Shown here in pieces: positions 19,322 through 31,474 of a DNA stretch of 64,000 nt (position 1 is the stretch's first letter; each line of letters starts with the position of its first letter). The position numbers were made by a program, and so were the translations under genes. The stretch is from the NCBI GenBank assembly GCA_937872535.1, contig CALMTC010000002.1, positions 18,214-82,213 on the forward strand, read 5' to 3'. The notes beneath the pieces were generated by a model. The model worked only from the letters and a program-made list of their open reading frames with translations, did no database searches and had not been told where the DNA came from. The stretch comes from an uncultured bacterium. Lineage in GTDB: Bacteria; Patescibacteriota; Gracilibacteria; Absconditabacterales; Absconditicoccaceae.

Positions 19322-22300
19322 ATGAAAAAAAATTGGAAAAATTTTTTGGGTATTATTCTTTGATTTATCCTTGTCTGAGGAGGGTATGTTTTTTTTGTCC
19401 AGCCGTACATTTTATCAGACAAGCCAGTTTCATCAGAGACAAAAAATCAGCTAACACCTCAGCTTCTAGCCGACGAGCAGATCAACTCTGTCACTTTATG
19501 ATTTGGCGACCAAGCTCAGGAAGCTCCAGCTTGAATACCTCAGCTTTCTTATGTCAATGGAACTTTAGGCTATCAGTACTCAGAATGTAATCGAGCTCCA
19601 GAAGCACTTTACTGTAATGGTAATAAAGAAATTATAGCTTCAGATCGATTGTTTCAAAAATACGGTTCTCAGCTCAAAGACCAGAATTTTCAGTTGCACA
19701 AATTGACTTTGAATCAGCAGGATTATCCAGAAAAAATAATTTTTCAGCAAAAAGATTTTAAGGGAGAAATACGAGCAGGAAAGTACCAAAACTCTGGGGA
19801 TCAGATCGTTTTTGATACACCAAACGATGAGCAGGGTATTGTGATAAGACTTTGAAAAGATATATGGCTAAAAAACGCCGGTATGATGGCATCAGGAAGT
19901 TTGCTTTGGATTCCAAAAAATTTTATTTCAGTTTCACCAAGATATTATCAAGTCATTTTTAGTCACCAAGAGAGCTGAGTTCAACAAGATTTTTCGAGAG
20001 CATCAATTCAAAATCCAGCAGCTCAGACGATCGATTTCTCAAATTCAGAAGCTCACTCAGACCAAAATGTCGTCCAGAAACGCATAGATCAGGAGGGACA
20101 GACATCGTTTTCGTACGGTTCAAATAGAGCTACGACTATTTTCTGAAGAGAAACCAAAGTCTCAAACACTCACAATCTCAACCTGATCGGGCCATCATGA
20201 GTGATCTCTTTCGTTGGCTATGCCAGATCATCAGCCACTCCAAAAGTTTCAATCAACGATTTTTTGGGAAATCAACTTGCTCCAAATTTTTATAAAGTTT
20301 CTTTTTCTGGTAACAATCTCCTCATTTCTTTCAAAAATCTTCCACCAAAAGGAAAATTTGTTATCAAACTCCAAGACAAAACACAAGATTTTATGGTAAA
20401 ATTTGGAACTTTTTCTCCCTTTGTCCAGACGCTCGAAAAAAATATCACTAAAATCGATAAGCTGGTAGGCGACTACTCAGATGGTAACTACAGACAAGTC
20501 AAAAAAACTGTCTCAGTCAATAATTTTCATCTGTGTTTCAATCAGCCACTCGATCAAAAATCAGTAAGAAATTCATTTGCTCAAAGTTTTTCTTCTGGTG
20601 CTTATTCACTGGTCTTTTCACAAACCAACGAAGACTATTCTGATAGTGAAAATAATGACTTCTGTCTTATGTTTTACTACTATCTCGATCCAGAAAAAAA
20701 TCACACATTTGAGCTCAAAAATATTCAGAGTATTTTTGGAGAAAAACTATCCACGAAAATAAGTATTCCAAAGCACGATCTTCCAGACGAACATTTTTTC
20801 GCGACAGTAGCTGGAAACACAGTCAATGTCTTGCCAAAAAACGGCTACCTAGGAGATAAAATCCAGATAGCATATAAAAATATCAAACAGATAGACATCG
20901 ACTATCGTACTTGTAGCCTGCTTCAGGATCCGAAAAAGATAGAAGCGAATCTGAGAAAAAATACGATAGGTTCTCAAAGAGATATTTTGTTCAGTTTTAT
21001 GAACTGTGAACCTCAAAAATCTCAGCAGATCACATTTCCAAATTTTCAGCGACGATCAAATAAAGTTTTGGATTATCCAGTAAATAAAATTTTTGGAAAT
21101 AAAGTGCCGTCACTTTTCCGGGTCGGAGTTGATAGTTCGCTCGAGAAATCTCAGGGGAAATTTTTTCAGCGCACCAATATCGGTCTGATGGGAAAATATG
21201 CTCAGGGAAAATTATTTGTCTGGTCTCACGATCTCGTTAATGGAAAACCTTTCAAAGATATTATTCTGGTTCTCAATTATTTTGATCCTGTTAGCAAAAA
21301 ATGGATCTCTATCTCTCAGACAGGAGCTCAGGGAGCTAGCATTTTTTCTGTTCCAGTGACAGATCAATTTATCGATGGGTTTTTGCTAGCAAAGACGGTA
21401 GATGATGAAGCTTTTATGATGCTCCAGGATCTCTATTTTGAATATAATCCAGATGCTAGTTTAGAAAATTATCAGCAGTGAGCTTCTTATAATAACTCTT
21501 TTGCTATTGATAGCTGGCAGATTGGTGCAGGAAGATCTTGGGAAAGCCCGTATGGTTTGAGATTGTATGCTTATACCGACAGAGCTTTGTACAAACCAGG
21601 AGATGATGTTTTTGTATCATGATGGCTCAGAAGGCAGTCTCGCCAAGGGACATTAGTGACTGGAGCTATCGAGATCACAGCCAATGACGCTCAGTGACAA
21701 CAAGTTTACAGTACGAGCTTGGCTAAAGTTGACGAGTTTGGTGGCTTCAAAGCAACATTTAAACTACCAAAGACCAGTAATTTATGAGGCTACACTATCT
21801 CATACTCCTACACCGATCCAGCTTCAAAAAATCAGCAATCTACTTACTATAGCACTTATTTTAGAGTCGATGAGTTCAAGAAAAACTCTTTTGCAGTAAA
21901 AAGTCAGTTTATAGAAACTGAAGAAAAAAAGCGTTATCTGAGAATCGAGCCATACTACTATTTTGGTGGTAATCTCAAAAAATATAATGCTCAGCTTCAG
22001 TATTCACTTCTGGCGACTAACTACGGCTACCGAGACTGGGAGTCTTGTGGAAAAGTGCGATGTGACGAGCCGATCTACTATGCCAAAATTTGGTGAGCAG
22101 CTACCAACTCATGAGGTTCTTTGAGTTTGCCAGATTATCAGAAAAAAAGTTTTGATATAGATTTGGAAAAAATTCAGACAAATATGCCAGCATCATTATC
22201 GATCGATGCTACGATTACTGACGACCAGACCAAGGAAGTTCTATCAAAAAATATTGTAGAAACGATATATCCAGACTATCTGGTTTGAGTGAAATGATAC

Positions 22301-25300
22301 GATTACAACTGGAAAGATGCAGCAGATAAAAAAATTACAGTGAAAGGAAATACGCTGAAATTTAAATCAGATGATGCTAGTGAGCTAAAAAATTATCAGC
22401 CAAATAGAGACGGAGGAGAGATCAAAGCCTTGATTTATTACAAAGATTATTCAGTTCAGTCAGAGCTTTGACCAGATGGAGAGCGATATTTTGCTGATGG
22501 AGCTAAATTTCAAAAAGTTCAAGAAAAATCTATAAAACTAGCATCAGATGGTTCATTTAATCTCGTCTTTGATGCTGAAAAAGTGTGAAGCTATTTCATC
22601 AGATTCATCTACAAAGAAAAATTTGAAGTCAATCACCAAGTCAATCTCTATGCGACAGACGGTATTTCACCTCGTTTCTACGGAGAGATGTCAAATAATT
22701 TTGCACTTTCAGTCTATGCTCGTGACAAAAACTACCAAGACGGAGAGAAAGCAGAAATAAATATCGAGCCGTACATCAAGGGAGCGACAGTTTTGGTCGC
22801 AGTCGAAAAAGAAGGGGAAGTGCTTTGGTCTGAGGAAAAAATTCTCGATGGTTCGCCAATCCAAGTCCCAATCAGTAAAAAATGGTATCCAAATGCTCAC
22901 ATCTCAGTGGTCCAAATCGTTGGAGAATCTATCAACAAAGATATCTCGCTCAATCGTAAAGAGCCAAGATTTTTCATCTGATACACAAATATAAAACTTG
23001 CTCCAGAGATGATGAAAATAAACTATGCCGTCAAAGTAACGACAGAAGATGGCAAACAGCTCGATCGCTACGAGCCTAGACAAAAAATAAAAGTTTCGAT
23101 CAAAGCGACCAACTATCTTGGCCAGCCAGTAAAAACCAGAATGAGTATTGGTATCGTTGACAAAGCGCTTATAGACCTCTACGACGAGATCAAGAGGCCT
23201 CTCGAAAGTTTTTACATGTTCACAAATCCAGGTTTTAGAATCGTAGCAAATTACAAAGTTCTTTACAAAGCTCTCAGAGTTTTTACTGCCGACGGTACGA
23301 AGTGATGAGGTGGAGGAGGTAATCCTTCAGGACCTATCAATTTAGCCAACCCGAGAAAAAACTTTTTTGATGTCGCATACCGAAGAGGTGGAGAAATCAC
23401 AAACGAAAAGGGAGAACTTGAGTTTACTACTCAGCTTCCAGACAATCTGACGACACGAATGATCGAGCTGATTTGAGTCACCAAAAATGGAGAGATGGGA
23501 ACGAGCAGATCATTTTTCAAGGTCGGTAAAGATGTTATTCTGCTGCCAAATCTGCCAAGATTTATTGCTATGGGAGATTCGATTTCTGTGCCAGTCGCGA
23601 TCATCTCTGAGAAATCAATCACAAACATTGAACCAAAAGGATTTATGAGTATCGGTACGACAAAAGTTCCACTCATTATCACGAAAAATAACGGTAATTT
23701 TATGTTTCAGCTCGATACGAACTGACTCGATCAGTCGGAGCTTATCAAAAATGAAACGCTTAAAATTACTCTCGAAGCTCCTGGAGCCGATGCGGTAGAA
23801 ATGCAAATTCCAATCAGAAAAGAATGATCTACTGCTGCTACTTATAAAAATTTTTATTCTGCAAAACTCAAAGACAGAATTCTATTGTCTGGTGAATCAG
23901 TAGTAGCAAACATCAAAGTCACAGTTTCAAATCTACCTATCTCGACAGTAGAAAATGCAATCAGATATTTGATGAGATATCCTTATGGTTGTGTGGAGCA
24001 AAAGCTGAGCTGATTGTATCCACTTTTGATAGCTAAATCACTCGCTCAGAGATGATTTATCTCCAAAGATCTCATCAACAGTGACCAAGTCTATCTCCAA
24101 AGATATGAAGATTCAGTAGGTGAAGTAGTCACTCGTCGATTTTCACTCAAAGATCTCGTCCAGGAAGTTCTTCTCGGTATTTACAGCAAACAGCAACCAT
24201 CAGGACTTTTCGGTTATCGATGATATGCTGGAGAAGTACCGAACTATGAACTTTCAGTTTATGTGTATCAGGTTTTGTCATCAGTAAAAAAACTTTGATA
24301 TACAGTAGACCAAAAAGTATTTGATAGATTAGGTTCAGCACTAAGCTCTACACCTCCTAATTCTAGTCGATTGACGCTCTATGTTTCGATGGTGAAAGCG
24401 ATGAATGGACTGCCAGTTGATCTGAATAGAGTGAAAGAAATCATCGCTCAAGACTCAAAAAATATGGTCAATAAACTCTATGCTTATGCGATTTTTGTTT
24501 ACAATGGGCAAAAAGATGACGACCTCAAAAAAGAATTGATCACTTACTTCAAAAATAATTTTACTCAGCCATCTGGATACGGACCGTATAATAATCTCAG
24601 TATTCTCAAAGCTATTTTTGTGAGATCATTAGTAAAAAATGGAACGATAGATGAGGCGACTCCTTATATTCTCGAGTTTCATAAATCAGTCAATGAGTAT
24701 GGGTATCGAAGTCGATCAACTCAGGAAAATATCCAGATTATTTTGGCTATGGCAGATTTTATGAACTCTCGAAATAAAAAAGCAGACTATACATTTGATG
24801 GAACGATCTGATGACAAAAAATAGCAGGCAAATTGACTCAGGATATCGTGAGTAAAACTATGAACTTTACAGCAAAAAATATTTCAGATCTTGCTATCGA
24901 TTTTTCAGCATCAGATAAGCTTCTTTTGGATATTGATGTAAATTTTGTACCAAAAGATAAATCAGTCCTCAGCGACGAACTTCACGAGATGTCTCAGCTT
25001 TCGTTTGATGTGAATGACAAAAAAATCTCAGCTCTTGAGATCGGAGAAAAAATGAAGGTAACTGGTTCGTTTAGGACGAAAAAGTGATCAAACCAAGTAG
25101 CTGTGTCATTCAATATCCCAGCCAATACGACGATCATCAATCCAGCTCTTTGACAGGCGAGTTCTGTGTCTCAGCAAAATAACAACTACGTAAACGACGG
25201 CTATGGCTACTCCAGACCTGAACAGATTGAAAATGGCATAGCATTCAAATCAATGGGAAGCGTCACCAGCTGGTATAACTGTTCGCCATCTCACTCTGAA

Positions 25301-25462
25301 ATGAGATTTGATCGTCTTTTCCTCTACTACGAAAATCTCCCAGCAGGTGCTGGCTGTACAATCACTTTTGAACTGATGAAAACTCATCTCGGCTCTTCTC
25401 AGCCTATCAAAGCTCAGTTCTTTGAAATGTACGACACCAATGTTCGAGGTATAGACTACTAA
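19322..25462 (+). CDS. Alpha-2-macroglobulin family protein (bacterial, thioester-containing)
   Basis: Bacterial macroglobulins trap attacking proteases by cleavage-triggered collapse and covalent thioester capture. The 2046-residue product begins with an N-terminal membrane anchor (NFLGIILGFILVGGGYVFFV). It then has long MG-type beta domains, with YTDRALYKPGDDVFVSGWLR being the usual YTDRxxYxPG signature, and PYGCVEQKLSGLYPLL, in which Cys1557 and Gln1560 form the CxEQ thioester. A helical thioester domain and a C-terminal domain close it. Neither pbpC nor another peptidoglycan gene is beside it, unlike the usual proteobacterial arrangement. The frame carries many UGA glycines and ends at TAA just before a terminator. 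For an epibiont or predator it could protect against host proteases; that role is inferred. Confidence 0.93.
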
Positions 25463-25497
25463 AAAAACTTATTCTGACTATTGTTCAGGAAAACAAA

Positions 25498-25521
25498 AAA
25501 GAGAGGCTGATATGCCTCTCT
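25498..25521. terminator. Bidirectional intrinsic terminator
   Basis: Stem AAGAGAGGC / GCCTCTCTT with flanking A and T runs, between the convergent macroglobulin and lipoprotein genes. Confidence 0.85.
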
Positions 25522-25527
25522 TGCTTT

Positions 25528-26145
25528 TTACCACATAAACTGCTTTACAGGTAGTTTATGTTTTTTTGCTATATCCAAAAAATGTTTTTCGATAGCAGAT
25601 TTTATTTGATTCTCATACAGAACAGAAATTTTTTTGGACACAGTAGCATTATAAAGAGCCTTTTCCAAAGAAATAAGATTCTTTATTCTGCTATCTCTTA
25701 GACTGTTTTCTACGGCAGCTCTTTGAGAACCACTTGAAAAACTAGCCAAAAAATTTTCATAGTCCGAGTCTGTTTTATAAAAGAGAACTCGGAAATTTTT
25801 GCTGCTAAGCGTGAGACTGTCACACTTAAAAATAATTCCTTCTGGCTTTTTTATCACCTCCACCGATCTATTCGGCATATAAAGAATGATAATGTTAGCT
25901 ACAGGGAATTGTAATTCATCTTTTACTGGTTTATTCCAGTAAAGGGCTTCACTAAAACTATATTCGAGTTGGATATCATTAAACTCTAATATAATTATTG
26001 ATGCGAGTGCATCAATTTCTTTTTGTAGCTCCTCAACGGGTTTCTGTTCTACAACAAACTCAGGTTTCTTTGTGATTTTGGGGTCTGAATCTATGCACCC
26101 AAGTAGCCCAAATACAAGGGCAAAAAGTAAGATTTTTACTTTCAT
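25528..26145 (-). CDS. Putative lipoprotein of unknown function
   Basis: Starting at the ATG at 26145 the product (205 aa) has a lipoprotein signal, MKVKILLFALVFGLLGC, with Cys17 as the lipidation site; the frame is open further upstream, but that start would bury the signal. The mature part is helical and charged (KPVEELQKEIDALASIIILE, RDSRIKNLISLEKAL). It contains no UGA codon. No family recognised. Confidence 0.7.
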   Translation of the reverse strand: MKVKILLFALVFGLLGCIDSDPKITKKPEFVVEQKPVEELQKEIDALASIIILEFNDIQLEYSFSEALYWNKPVKDELQFPVANIIILYMPNRSVEVIKKPEGIIFKCDSLTLSSKNFRVLFYKTDSDYENFLASFSSGSQRAAVENSLRDSRIKNLISLEKALYNATVSKKISVLYENQIKSAIEKHFLDIAKKHKLPVKQFMW

Positions 26146-26304
26146 CTTTTTTTTATTTTTTTTGAGGAGATATGATAATGGTAAAAAAAAGAAAGTCAAG
26201 GGAATAGTGAAATAAGAAATGCTCGGTTGCATTTTTGATGAAAAAAAGTATTCTAGCAAAGTCCTGTGCCTACTATTTTTAGTATTATAAAAAATATCAA
26301 ATAC

Positions 26305-27816
26305 ATGAGTTTTTTAACTGTATTAACCTATCTGGCCTTGCTTGGAGTTTGAGGAACTTCAGGGTATCTAGTTTATCAAAGAGTCCGAAGAGAACAGCTT
26401 TCAGCTTATAAGAAAAAAATAGGAAAAGCTGAACATATTGCTGAGGAGATCCTAGAAAAAGCTGAGAAGAATTTAAAAGAATCAGAAGAGAAGGCAAAAG
26501 GGATAATAGAAAACGCCCAAAAAGACATTGATAAAAGATATGAAAAAATTGATCAAGTAGAAGAGAGATTGATCCAGAAAGAAGAAAAAATCGATCAAAA
26601 ATATGATAGTCTGGAAAAAGAAAAAGAAAATATAGCTAAAAAATCTCAAGAACTAGATGCTCTTTCACAAGAGCAGAGAGAAAAACTTTCTCAGATTGCC
26701 AAGCTTAGTTACGAAGATGCGAAGCAGGAATTGCTTTCGATAGTAGAACAAGAGCAGAAAAAAGATATTTTGGCATTTGTAGAAAAGTTTAAAACAATCA
26801 AACAAGAAGAAGCAGAAAAAGAATCTGTTCATTTGTTGACCAAAATTCTTCCAAGAATTGCTATGAATTCTGTCAGCGAATATACTGTTTCAAGTGTTGA
26901 TATTCCTTCAGAAGATGTCAAAGGGAAACTCATTGGAAGAGAAGGAAGAAATGTATCATACTTCGAAAAAATTAGTGGTGTAGAAGTTTTGATTGATGAT
27001 ACGCCACTCATCGTGAAACTTTCTTCATACGATCCAGAAAAAAGATATATCGCTACTGAGACTCTCAAAAGACTCGTAAAAGATGGTAGAATAAATCCAG
27101 TTTACATCGAAAAAACATATACAGAAGTTCTAAATAGTATCGAAGACCTTCTCATTGAAAAAGGGAAAGAAGCTTTGCAGATGCTCAATTTGCCAATGAT
27201 GAAACCAGATGTAATGAGAATGATTTGACAGTTTCATCTGAGATACAGCTATGGTCAAAATCTATGGATTCACTCGATCGAAGTAGCGAGAATTGCAGAA
27301 TCATTAGCTGTAGAAATGGGGCTAGATGGGTTGCTTGCTAAGAGAGCAGGGCTTCTTCACGATATCGGGAAAGTAGTGGCAGCCAATGGTCAGTCTCATA
27401 CGAAGATTGGTGCTGAAGTTCTCAGAAAATACTGATTTGATGATGTGATCGTCAATACAGCTGAAGCTCACCACTACGATGTGCCTATCACTCATCCAAT
27501 TTGATGGATAGTCACGGCAGCGGATGCACTTTCTGCTGGTAGACCATGAGCTAGATTCAATACCAAAGCAATCTTCGTAGAAAAAATGTCAGAGCTAGAG
27601 AAGCTCATCAGTGGTGTACCATGAGTGGATAAGGTGCATATTATGCAAGCAGGTCGTGAGATTATGATCTTCGTAAATCCTAGTGAAGTAGACGACCTCT
27701 GAGTCGAAAAGCTCATCAAGGAAGTAGCAGTCAGAGTAGAGGACCAGCTTGATTATCCAGGTATTATTAGAGTTGTTGCTATCAGAGAGACGAAAGTTAT
27801 TGATTACTTGAGATAA
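26305..27816 (+). CDS. rny: Ribonuclease Y
   Basis: RNase Y is a membrane-anchored endoribonuclease that starts mRNA decay. The 503-residue protein has the standard order: one N-terminal membrane helix (SFLTVLTYLALLGVGGTSGY), a long charged coiled coil (about 30-180), a KH domain with KLIGREGRNVSYFEKISGVE, and an HD domain with HSIEVARIAESLAVEMG and LLHDIGK (His352-Asp353) plus AHHYD. Start ATG at 26305 gives the expected anchor. UGA glycines occur within the HD domain. It heads a plus-strand run with the following membrane protein. Confidence 0.97.
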
Positions 27817-27875
27817 AAATATTTTTTCAGTAGTAACCAGACGAAAAATTTTTAATTTATTCAGGAAAAAAGTTT

Positions 27876-28667
27876 ATGTATCCGTTTATCAATATCTTTG
27901 GTATCAAATTATATATGACTTGACTAGCGATTCTTATCGGATTTGGATTTTTTCTTTTTAGTATTTACTATTACAGTAAAAAATACGGTTTAGATTTTCT
28001 CAAGTTTTTTTATCAGGTACCGACTCTTATTATTATCACTTATTTTTTGGGATCATACTCATATTTCATCAGTGATATAGGATCATTTTTTCCAAAAAAT
28101 CTCCAGGAAATTATTATGATAGTGTCGCCTTACGGTTATAAGTTTCACTTCGTGGGGATTTTGCTCGGGCTTTTCACATCATTTTGGCTTTTTCTTAGAA
28201 ATATAAAATCCAGACAGGAGAGAGTCAGATGGATAGATACGCTTTTTTTCGCAGCTTCAATAGCTCTTGTTCCAGCGGGTTTTTTCTTGCTTCTAGGAGA
28301 TAATTTCATAGGAACAGTGACAGATAGATGGTTTGGACTTACAGCTCTTCATCAAGAAAGTAAACGAGCAAAATACTGAGTAAGTCTAATGCCGTTATGA
28401 CTATTTCTTTCACTGGTTTCAGTAGTGTGTTTTATCGTGATCCAGATTATGAAATTTGTCAAAAAAAGAGCAGGATATTGATATTTATGATTTGTATTAT
28501 TGCTTTTTGCGTTCAATATTATTTTACTATATCAGCAATATCCAAGACATTTTGTAATAGGATTTGGAGGATTTACACTCGATATAAAAAATTATACTAC
28601 TCTGGCGGTTGCTCTTTTTTGTCTGCTGATGCACATCAAAATTATGTCAAAAAATCATGAAAGTTAG
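27876..28667 (+). CDS. Lgt-like polytopic membrane protein (possible prolipoprotein diacylglyceryl transferase)
   Basis: The 263-residue protein has about seven membrane segments. Its layout matches Lgt: an N-terminal periplasmic start (MYPFINIFGIKLYMTGLAIL), FHFVGILLGLFTSFWLFL in place of the HGG helix, DTLFFAASIALVPAGFFLLLG and GDNFIGTVTDRWFGLTAL in place of the GR.GNF.NGE..G.....W signature. The essential Lgt residues are only loosely matched, so it may be a divergent Lgt or another membrane enzyme of that fold. At least two lipoproteins in the window need such an enzyme. UGA glycines are present; stop TAG. Confidence 0.55.
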
Positions 28668-28694
28668 TTTAGTAAACGACTAAAAATTCACGGT

Positions 28695-30254
28695 ATGAAA
28701 TTATTTTTCCTCAGAGAAGACAGTTTATACAAAATTTTCAAGACACTTGAAAAAATCCCCAAAAATAAAAAAGTTTCTTTATTTATCGACGAAGAGAACC
28801 AATTTTTTTCTAATATTTGGCGATGAAAACAAGTAAAGGCGACTCTCGAAGAAAAAAATATAAATGCCACTTTTGTTGTAAAATCAGCAAAAGCAAAGAT
28901 CTATCTTGAAGAGGTTGGTCTTCAGATTCACTACGAAGCTCCTCATAAATTTGCTGAGTTTATGAGACTTGCCTATCTTTTTTTCTTCAATGCAAAAGAG
29001 TTTCACCTCTATATTTTTGCCAAGAGAAACTACTCGTTTTATATTATTTTTGGTTTCGAGTTGTGTGTCGTATTGGGAATTCTCTATGGTCTGTATAGCA
29101 TCATTTTGCCAAGCGCCACAGTCACTATCAAGCCAGCTTACAATCTTGAGGATATCGTCTACAATTTCCGTTACTACCCAAAAGATAAACCCATCAATGA
29201 AAAAGAGGTAATCTTTATCTGAATCCCTTATCAAACTGGCTATATTCAGTATAATTATACGATGACGACCAATGTCCAGAATGTGAAATATTTTCAAAAA
29301 CCATCTCAAGGGCGAATAAAAATTATCAATACCCAAAATAAAAGTTTATCTCTGCTAAAAAATACCAAATTTATTACAGATGAAGGATTACTTTTTCAGA
29401 CTGCAGAGTGGGTCAATGTTCCTGCTAAAAATAACGAGAAATTTGGAGAAGTAGCAGTGCAAGTCACAGCTTTGGAGCTTGATGCTAAAAATGAAGTGAT
29501 TGGTCAGAGATGAAATTTGCCAAAAGATAAAAGACTCTATGCGAAAAATTTACCAGCTTCTATGATTCAGAAAAATGTTTATGCAGTGGTGATAAATAAT
29601 TTTACAGGCTGACAGACAGCTATTCAGAGCGTAATTACGACAGGCGACATCTCAGCAATCAAGAAAAAGTTAGTAGACCATGTTCAGAATAACAAAAAAG
29701 TGATTGCGACCAAGTATTTTAATCTTGAAGACGCGTATCTTTTGAGATTTAATGATTTGATGACTGTGGAGATCGTTGATACGAAAGTAAAAAACCAGCC
29801 CTGAGAAAAAACAGCCCTCGTGGAATGAGAAATCAGTGCAAAAATCTTGATCAGATTTGTCCAGCGACAGGATATTGGTGAGTGAGTAAAAAAATATCTC
29901 GAGCAAAGACCAAATGAGAACCTCCAGCTCATTACTGTCGACAAAAAAAGTCTCATTCTCTATGACAAGACCGACACCAATAATTCTTTTATTATACCCA
30001 CGAGAATCAGCACTATTTGGTGATATAATTTTGACAAAGACATCAATGGTATCAAGGAAGAGATGAGAGACAAACTCGTCTGAGTTTCTGAAGAAGAGGC
30101 AAAATCTATTATGCTGACTTATCCGACTGTCTGAGATGTCTTTATCACGACCACCCCACCACGATACAATCGTCTTCCTATGCTCAAATCCAGAATCCTC
30201 TTTAAAATCCAAAATCCTGCCACCGACACCGATTTCGAGTTGAATAAAAACTAA
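28695..30254 (+). CDS. Baseplate J-like membrane-anchored protein
   Basis: The 519-residue protein has a cytoplasmic N-terminus (1-115, VKSAKAKIYLEEVGL), one membrane helix (IIFGFELCVVLGILYGLYSI) and then the ATVTIKP motif and RIKIINTQNKSLSLLKNT ... FITDEGLLFQT. That is the pattern of the baseplate J/gp47-like domain common in candidate-phyla bacteria. It ends with a putative IPTRISTIWGYNFD and VFITTTPPRYNRLP strand-rich module. The family's role is not settled; it may be part of a surface or contractile assembly. It starts 27 nt after the Lgt-like gene. UGA glycines are frequent. Confidence 0.6.
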
Positions 30255-30308
30255 AAATCACTATAAACTCACCATCCACATCATAAAATTTTCATTCTGG
30301 TTATCGAA

Positions 30309-30340
30309 AAAACATGGAGGTTGTAGCTCAGCTGGTAGAG
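30309..30340 (+). repeat. Truncated tRNA-His copy (left direct repeat)
   Basis: 32 bp, AAAACATGG plus the 5' acceptor and D-arm of tRNA-His to GGTAGAG, identical to 30729-30760. After 30340 the sequence diverges into a CGCAG/CTGCG hairpin; no anticodon or T arm follows, so this copy cannot be a working tRNA. Confidence 0.9.
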
Positions 30341-30409
30341 TCCACGCAGTCCTGCGGGGTGGTTCCAAGGTCTGTAAATGTTCAATTTTAAGCTTGTCTA
30401 CATCAAAAG

Positions 30410-30706
30410 ATGTACTATGTCTATATACTGAAAGGTCTTAGATCTTGAAAAGTTGCCCATTATATATGATACACTCATGATATTGATCTTAGACTAGGAC
30501 AACACTTGGCATGATGAACTCCAACAACTAAAAGAATATCGAACATCAGTCTTCTAGGCTATTTTACAAAAGAAACAAAAAAAGAGGCTATTATCCTAGA
30601 GAGGATGATAAAAAGAAACTGACATATTAACTATCGAGTTCAACACCCAACATTTTGCTTAAATAATCTTGAAGATTTTGAGGAGTTGAATAAGAATGAA
30701 GAATAA
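30410..30706 (+). CDS. Small GIY-YIG nuclease lodged between tRNA-His repeats
   Basis: With UGA = Gly a complete 98-residue protein appears: MYYVYILKGLRSGKV then HYIGYTHDIDLRLGQH. This is the GIY-YIG fold, with Tyr5 and Tyr18-Gly20 for the two strands, Arg28 and His32 in the first helix, and Glu64 in EAIILERMIKR as the metal ligand. It resembles stand-alone UPF0213/YhbQ-type GIY-YIG proteins. Several glycines, including that of the YIG motif, are TGA, so the gene is invisible to standard-code callers. It sits inside the 420-bp interval between the 32-bp direct repeats of tRNA-His, which suggests that it is, or was, a mobile nuclease gene targeting this tRNA. Confidence 0.85.
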
Positions 30707-30728
30707 GTATAAGACAGTATCGTTCAAG

Positions 30729-30760
30729 AAAACATGGAGGTTGTAGCTCAGCTGGTAGAG
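30729..30760 (+). repeat. Right direct repeat (5' part of intact tRNA-His)
   Basis: Identical to 30309-30340; it covers 7 bp upstream and the first 25 nt of the intact tRNA-His. Confidence 0.9.
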
Positions 30761-30812
30761 CAATGGGTTGTGGTTCCATTGGCCGCGGGTTCAAGTCCCG
30801 TCAGCCTCCCCA
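30736..30812 (+). tRNA. tRNA-His (GTG)
   Basis: Cloverleaf folds cleanly: 5' extra G (G-1) opposite C73, acceptor GAGGTTG / CAGCCTC, D arm GCTC...GAGC, anticodon loop TTGTGGT on stem ATGGG/TCCAT with anticodon GTG, T arm GCGGG TTCAAGT CCCGT, and an encoded CCA at 30810-30812. The G-1:C73 pair is the identity mark of bacterial tRNA-His. Confidence 0.96.
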
Positions 30813-30904
30813 CTTAGTTCAGTTTGTAAGTAATTCAAATAGTTATCAAAGAATAAATAAGTCTATCAAATTGAAGATTCTTTACCTTTCTCAGAATTAA
30901 TCAT

Positions 30905-31348
30905 ATGAAAATTGCTGTATGCTGAAGTATGGTTTTTCACAAAGAATTTGAAGAATTGAAAAGCCAATTAGATTCTATGGGTCATAATACTCATATACCA
31001 GAATTAAAATTAGGAATGACAGATTGAAATATATCTATAAGAGACTATCTTGCAACAGAAGCAAAACCATGAGAAGATCTTACTTGGTTATGGAAAAAGA
31101 AAAATATAGCCATTTTAGATCACTTTAGAATAATAGAAGACAGTGATTGTATCTTGGTGGCAAATTATGAAAAAAAATGAATCCCTTGATATATAGGAGT
31201 TAATACAATGCTTGAAATGTGATTGGCTACTTATTACGGTAAACCGATCTATCTATTAGATAATGTTCCATCAGAAATAGATTGGATGGATGAAATTTAT
31301 GGTATGATGCCAAGCGTAATAAATTTTGATCTGAAAAAAATTATATAA
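30905..31348 (+). CDS. Nucleoside 2-deoxyribosyltransferase-like protein
   Basis: A 147-residue Rossmann-like protein. MKIAVCGSMVFHKEFEEL forms the first strand and helix, and EDSDCILVANYEKKGIPGYI with NTMLEMGLATYYGKPIYLL is the D..D.ilvan....YIG..t..E.g.A...gkpv signature of the deoxyribosyltransferase-like fold. The Glu in LEMG is the usual nucleophile position. It could be a nucleotide-sugar hydrolase or transferase involved in salvage, or a regulator using this fold. It is flanked by the tRNA-His element upstream and cas12a downstream, with a terminator between. Six or more glycines are UGA. Confidence 0.7.
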
Positions 31349-31362
31349 ATGAAATAAAAAGG

Positions 31363-31388
31363 ATGTGATGAGTTCACATTTTTTTTTG
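31363..31388 (+). terminator. Intrinsic terminator before cas12a
   Basis: Stem ATGTGA (31363-31368) / TCACAT (31374-31379) followed by nine T. Confidence 0.75.
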
Positions 31389-31474
31389 ATTACGAAAATA
31401 ATCTTTGATCTTGTTTCAAAATCGAAAAATAATAGACTGAGTATAAGATTTATTTATCTGATAAATAAAAAAAT

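Noticed and set aside
23855..23861. TATTCTG motif copy at 23855 as a regulatory element
   Set aside because: It lies inside the macroglobulin coding frame (KNFYSAKL), so it is probably coincidental, although it shows the motif is not strictly intergenic.
30316..30400. First tRNA-His-like sequence as a functional tRNA or an intron-split tRNA
   Set aside because: It stops after the D arm with no anticodon or T arm, and the downstream copy is complete by itself, so neither a working tRNA nor an intron arrangement is supported.
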